Below are positions 53,692 through 56,862 of a stretch of 56,862 nt of DNA, one piece after another. Under the pieces are notes generated by a model, which ran no database searches, was not told the origin of the DNA, and saw only the letters and a list, made by a program, of their open reading frames with translations. Source of the DNA: UBA1672 sp050633325 (GTDB lineage: Bacteria; Pseudomonadota; Alphaproteobacteria; Micavibrionales; Micavibrionaceae); assembly GCA_050633325.1 (NCBI GenBank), contig JBOEGH010000019.1, positions 1-56,862 on the forward strand, in the 5' to 3' direction. Position numbers and translations under genes: made by a program. Each line of letters begins with the position of its first letter. Position 1 is the first letter of the stretch.

Positions 53692-54120
53692 ATGGAAAAG
53701 CAGAGTATAAATACATTTGAAACTTATTGCGAAAATAACAATTTACGCATTACGCCACCACGAATAAGTGCATTCAAGATTATTCATAGCGCCGCTAAAC
53801 CATTAACGGCCTATGAAATTCTTGAACATATGGCACAGGATATAAAAAACCCAAAGCCACCAACAGCCTATAGAGCTATAGAGTTCTTACAAGAACACGG
53901 TTTTATACACCGCATAGAATCCCTCAATGCTTATATCCCATGCGAGGAAAAGCACAAACACGACGGATCACAATTCATGATTTGCAAAATTTGCTCTCAT
54001 GTTGATGAAATACATCTGTGCACTTTACCAAACACATTACAAACACGCATTGATAACGAAGGATTCAAACTCGATCATTGGAATTTAGAGATACACGGAA
54101 TTTGTGCATCCTGTAGTTAA
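53692..54120 (+). CDS. zur: Zinc-uptake regulator, Fur family
   Basis: A 142-residue repressor. The winged-helix part contains NNLRITPPRISAFKII and KPPTAYRAIEFLQEHGFIHRIESLNAYIPC, a close match to E. coli Zur (KPPTVYRALDFLLEQGF), and the C-terminal metal domain has the two structural Cys pairs: MICKICSHVDE and GICASC. The region of sensing His/Asp residues (KHKHDGSQ, HLCTL) is also present, so Zur is preferred to Fur or PerR. It follows msrB with a 33 bp gap, so both probably form one transcript, and converges with the secreted protein gene (4 bp overlap). Confidence 0.85.
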   Translation: MEKQSINTFETYCENNNLRITPPRISAFKIIHSAAKPLTAYEILEHMAQDIKNPKPPTAYRAIEFLQEHGFIHRIESLNAYIPCEEKHKHDGSQFMICKICSHVDEIHLCTLPNTLQTRIDNEGFKLDHWNLEIHGICASCS

Positions 54121-54506
54121 TCGTTACTCAGATCCTCACTCGGATAATTCTTATTACAATAATCTACAGCCTTGTTTATTTTCTCAGGTTTTAAACCATG
54201 AGCGTTTAAGTGTTGCATATAGGCGTCTATGCGCTGCTCGTCAGTTACTTTTATTCCGCTTGCTCTTTCCTTAAGATCTAACTGATAGTCTACATGGCTT
54301 AAATGTCCCCAAATCCCCATTTGCTTAACAAATTTAGGAGTTATTTCTCCATTTTCATCCAAGCTATCGCAATCGACAGGGATATAAACTGTGTGATTAC
54401 CATTCTTCAAGGGAAATTGAAATTCCGCTTCTTCTGCGTGTGCATCCATACCATGTGCAGACACTGCCATTATACCGCCCAATATGCCGCTTTTTAACTT
54501 ATTCAT
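54117..54506 (-). CDS. Small secreted protein under a Zur-like operator
   Basis: A 129-residue protein with a signal peptide (residues 1-24, hydrophobic GILGGIMAVSAHGMDAHA, cleavage near AHAEE). The mature part of about 105 residues contains five or more His (NGNHT, WGHLSHVDY, MQHLNAHG) and two Cys (VDCDS, DYCNK), i.e. potential zinc ligands. Not recognised. GGAG is eight bases before the ATG. The promoter at 54545-54573 has a Zur-like palindrome in its spacer, suggesting expression on zinc starvation. Its stop overlaps the end of zur by 4 bp. Confidence 0.65.
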   Translation of the reverse strand: MNKLKSGILGGIMAVSAHGMDAHAEEAEFQFPLKNGNHTVYIPVDCDSLDENGEITPKFVKQMGIWGHLSHVDYQLDLKERASGIKVTDEQRIDAYMQHLNAHGLKPEKINKAVDYCNKNYPSEDLSND

Positions 54507-54525
54507 TCTTGTTCTCCGTTTTTTC

Positions 54526-54573
54526 TTGACCTTTATTGCGAAGGACTATACATATTATGTTATAACATAACAA
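54526..54573. promoter_or_regulatory. Divergent promoters with a Zur-like operator
   Basis: A 16-bp perfect palindrome TTATGTTATAACATAA lies at 54555-54570, and GTTATaacATAAC at 54559-54571 matches the Zur-type pattern GTTATAnTATAAC at all but one base. On the minus strand it lies in the 17 bp spacer between TTGTTA (plus 54568-54573) and TATAGT (plus 54545-54550). On the plus strand TTGACC (54526-54531) and TACATA (54549-54554), also 17 bp apart, end immediately before it. One bound repressor would block both genes. Zur site shape is from memory of Proteobacterial examples. Confidence 0.6.
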
Positions 54574-54594
54574 TATAAAAATGAGGTTATAAAA

Positions 54595-54897
54595 ATGGCT
54601 AGCACAGCAACCGTGGACAATGACATGCCGCACAAAGAAGAAAAGTCATCAAAAGGTGAAATTGCTTTAGTTGCTGCATTTACTGCTGCTGTAACTACTT
54701 TGGTCACAGGCCTGCCTATGGAATTTGTGTCCGAAGCAATTGTATTCCCGTGGGCGCATGAAACAGCCTTTGGCTCAGCTGTTATGCAAGCAACAGGAGA
54801 GCATTTAGTACCCATTTTCAATCAAATAGGCTCGTTTTTTGGTATAGAACCCTTTGGCAGCGCTCTCACCGATGTGCCGGTTGCAGACTTTGGATAA
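54595..54897 (+). CDS. Small protein with a hydrophobic segment, divergent from the secreted protein
   Basis: A 100-residue protein of unknown family. After a charged N-terminus (about 24 residues, DNDMPHKEEKSSKGE) comes a hydrophobic stretch (ALVAAFTAAVTTLVTGLPM) that may be a membrane helix, followed by an amphipathic region with several Phe and Trp. It is likely governed by the operator at 54555-54571 and thus by Zur. Role unknown; it may be a membrane-associated component of zinc response. Confidence 0.5.
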   Translation: MASTATVDNDMPHKEEKSSKGEIALVAAFTAAVTTLVTGLPMEFVSEAIVFPWAHETAFGSAVMQATGEHLVPIFNQIGSFFGIEPFGSALTDVPVADFG

Positions 54898-54905
54898 CTG
54901 TTTAT

Positions 54906-55697
54906 TTACAAATCATTATGACCTAAATCATGATCGTTCAAAATAAAATCAGGAACGTCGGGAACACTTAGAGGATCTATTCCTTCAATTATGTTATCAT
55001 TGCGTGGTTGAGCATTTTTTCCATCATATATTCTTGTTGCTGCCCAATTCTCGTCATTTCCTTTAATACGTATTATATCGCAGTTATTAGGGTTTTTCAG
55101 TTGGCCATTTTCTATACTTTGACTTGGTAAGTGGAACCAATTCATGACAGCCGTTTGGATAACTCGTCCTGATGTTACCAACACGATACGGTTATCGCCT
55201 TTCTCTTTATCACGCTGCAAAGTTCCGTCCATAAGGGATTTAACCAAAGCATGAGTAAAACGTGCAGACTCGCCATGCATGGCACTGGCAGAGAATGGAT
55301 TACCATCACGCACTTGTTTCGAATATTCTTTGGAGAGAGTTTCGAACTCCCCCTCTTTACCGATCATGTATGGTAAAACGCCAAAGCTTTGCTCATTTAA
55401 CCTAGAATCAAAACGCTTTGGTGGCTCACCCTCCATCCCCATACCATGCCAAATACCACGATATGTTTGCCTGTGGCGCATAAATTCACCAACCAAGAAA
55501 TTAGCACTTTCTGCCCCACCGTCATCGGCCAAATAATCTTTCAAAAACTGACCCGCAAGCACCGCCTGACGCCACCCCTTCTCAGTCAGCTCAACATTAG
55601 GATCACCTTCAGTGTATATAAAGGGGTCTTCATTACCCTGCGATTTACCATGGCGTATCCACAACAGTTCGTAAGTTTCTTCTGAATTATCTTCCAT
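54906..55697 (-). CDS. Histidine phosphatase (phosphoglycerate mutase-like) family protein
   Basis: A 263-residue protein with the catalytic loop LLWIRHGKSQGNED (RHG motif near residue 14), the second conserved His in GEFMRHRQTY, the helical insertion that this group carries, and the motif LVTSGRVIQTAVMNW where the second catalytic His of a regular member (normally in a VSHG-like turn) is replaced by Ser-Gly-Arg. That makes catalysis uncertain. ATG 55697 is used rather than TTG 55724. It converges with the small gene at 54595 and is divergent from nrdB. Confidence 0.72.
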   Translation of the reverse strand: MEDNSEETYELLWIRHGKSQGNEDPFIYTEGDPNVELTEKGWRQAVLAGQFLKDYLADDGGAESANFLVGEFMRHRQTYRGIWHGMGMEGEPPKRFDSRLNEQSFGVLPYMIGKEGEFETLSKEYSKQVRDGNPFSASAMHGESARFTHALVKSLMDGTLQRDKEKGDNRIVLVTSGRVIQTAVMNWFHLPSQSIENGQLKNPNNCDIIRIKGNDENWAATRIYDGKNAQPRNDNIIEGIDPLSVPDVPDFILNDHDLGHNDL

Positions 55698-55891
55698 ATA
55701 TATTTTGTAACAGCACAATAACAAAAATACAAAATTAAAAGACGCGACACTAAAAACCTAAATACTAACCATGCTTTTGAGATTCATAAAATCACCATGG
55801 GTTTTCATAGAACACTAGTAAAATATCGTCCGATCTATTAAGGTCAGATCACAAGATTAATGATAGATGTTTAATTTGAAGGAGCAGCACC

Positions 55892-56862
55892 ATGGGCAAG
55901 AATACAGACAATAAAGAAGCTGAACTAATGGCCAAATCACCATTGTTACAAGAACGCCATATATACAAGCCCTTCTTATATCCATGGTGTTTCGAAGCAT
56001 GGCAAACACAACAACGTGTTCATTGGATTCCAGAAGAAGTTCCACTGGCGGAAGATGTTCGTGACTGGCGCAAGAACCTTACTCCTGCGGAAAAGAACCT
56101 TCTGACACAGATTTTTCGTTTCTTTACGCAAGCAGATGTAGAAGTTAACAACTGTTACATGAAACACTATGCGCAAGTTTTCGGCCCCGTTGAAGTGCAA
56201 ATGATGTTGGCAGCGTTCTCTAACATAGAAACTGTTCATATTGCCGCATATTCTTATCTATTGGATACAGTTGGTATGCCTGAATCAGAATACTCTGCAT
56301 TTCTAGAATATAAAGCCATGAAAGATAAATTTGATATCTTGCAAGATGCGAAGATGGATACAAGACGCGACATTGCCAAAACAATGGCTATGTTTGGTGC
56401 ATTTACAGAAGGTCTGGCTTTATTTGCGTCATTTGCCATTTTGATGAATTTTCCACGATTTAACAAAATGAAGGGGATGGGGCAAATTATTACATGGTCA
56501 GTTCGTGATGAAACACTGCACTGTCTATCAATGTTGCGCCTATTCAATGAATTTATTGATGAGAACCCAGACATTTGGGATGACGAACTAAAGGCAGAAA
56601 TTGCTGATGCTTGTAAAGTAACCGTAGAACATGAAGATTCCTTTATCGATCTATGCTTTGAAATGGGTGAGATTGAGGGCATGTGCCCAGACGACGTAAA
56701 GCAGTATATACGCTTTATTGGTGATCGTCGTATGCAACAACTTAATTTAGAACCTATATACGGTGTAGAGAAAAACCCTCTTCCTTGGATGGATGAGATG
56801 TTAAATGGTGCAGAACATGCAAATTTCTTTGAAAGCCGTGCAACAGAATATGCCCGCGCAGC
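55892..56862 (+). CDS. nrdB: Class I ribonucleotide reductase, beta subunit (right end cut)
   Basis: The visible 323 codons, starting at ATG 55892 with GAAGGAG seven bases upstream, run open to the window end. This is the radical-generating subunit: the metal ligands Glu and His of NIETVHIAAYSYLLD are followed by the Tyr at +7 from the Glu, the position of the radical Tyr in class Ia/Ib enzymes, plus FTEGLALF and RDETLHC. FFTQADVEVNNCYMKHY holds the first acidic ligand. So a tyrosyl-radical diferric (or manganese) enzyme is expected. The missing C-terminus holds the NrdA-binding tail. Confidence 0.93.
   Translation, partial: MGKNTDNKEAELMAKSPLLQERHIYKPFLYPWCFEAWQTQQRVHWIPEEVPLAEDVRDWRKNLTPAEKNLLTQIFRFFTQADVEVNNCYMKHYAQVFGPVEVQMMLAAFSNIETVHIAAYSYLLDTVGMPESEYSAFLEYKAMKDKFDILQDAKMDTRRDIAKTMAMFGAFTEGLALFASFAILMNFPRFNKMKGMGQIITWSVRDETLHCLSMLRLFNEFIDENPDIWDDELKAEIADACKVTVEHEDSFIDLCFEMGEIEGMCPDDVKQYIRFIGDRRMQQLNLEPIYGVEKNPLPWMDEMLNGAEHANFFESRATEYARA

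Noticed and set aside
1..56862. tRNA genes, rRNA, insertion sequences, CRISPR arrays
   Set aside because: Scanning intergenic stretches on both strands, I found no T-loop-like or terminal repeat signals. A tRNA search program would be needed to be certain.

Overview
The window is an AT-rich (roughly 40% GC by eye) bacterial chromosome segment, almost certainly from an alphaproteobacterium. The markers are the divergent purMN / DUF2066-permease-hdaA locus, a tiny aa3-type cytochrome oxidase subunit IV gene, an Hda-type DnaA paralogue with a clamp-binding motif, L9 with an acidic tail, electron-transfer flavoprotein:ubiquinone oxidoreductase and a family 4-type uracil-DNA glycosylase. The species cannot be named from the sequence alone. 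No tRNA, rRNA, insertion sequence, prophage or CRISPR array was found.

Layout. Positions 1-10264 form a secretion locus. A giant RTX-repeat protein runs on the minus strand off the left edge, and divergent from it lie two unknown genes and a type I secretion ABC exporter plus membrane fusion protein. 10300-15266 holds hdaA, an AI-2E family permease and a DUF2066 protein facing purM-purN. 15327-18976 has the oxidase subunit IV and a large hybrid sensor kinase; ndk follows. 19603-21076 is a three-gene cassette headed by a RelA/SpoT-like nucleotidyltransferase. 21097-32448 holds alaS, hisN, a DUF4262 protein, a soluble lytic transglycosylase, a uracil-DNA glycosylase, ETF-QO, a TPR lipoprotein-like or exported protein and ispE. 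32459-40974 is rich in envelope genes (pseudouridine synthase, two unknown exported or anchored proteins, GIY-YIG protein, PBP1A, MlaF/MlaE, VanX-type dipeptidase, alanine racemase). 40983-43858 is the dnaB-rplI-rpsR-rpsF group, read right to left. 44133-48800 has fabD, two tandem paralogues of unknown function, fabG, a HAD phosphatase and an exported unknown. 48819-50757 has a half-size asparaginase and pyk. 51153 to the right edge has nrdA, msrB-zur, a zinc-operator-controlled divergent pair, a histidine phosphatase and the start of nrdB.

The best new signals are regulatory. (1) A near-perfect Fur box (46650-46664) lies inside the spacer of a minus-strand promoter reading into one of the two unknown paralogues. 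(2) A 16-bp perfect palindrome with a Zur-like core (54555-54571) lies in the spacer of a promoter for a small secreted protein and beside the -10 of a divergent small gene, directly next to zur. (3) Two NrdR-like boxes with centres 32 bp apart lie upstream of nrdA. Among proteins, the RelA/SpoT-like cassette, the exact 495-bp in-frame periodicity in the RTX protein, and enzymes with altered key residues (uracil-DNA glycosylase without Fe-S cysteines, VanX with Asp for a zinc His, half-size asparaginase with Ser for Asp, exported MsrB with one mature cysteine) deserve checking.
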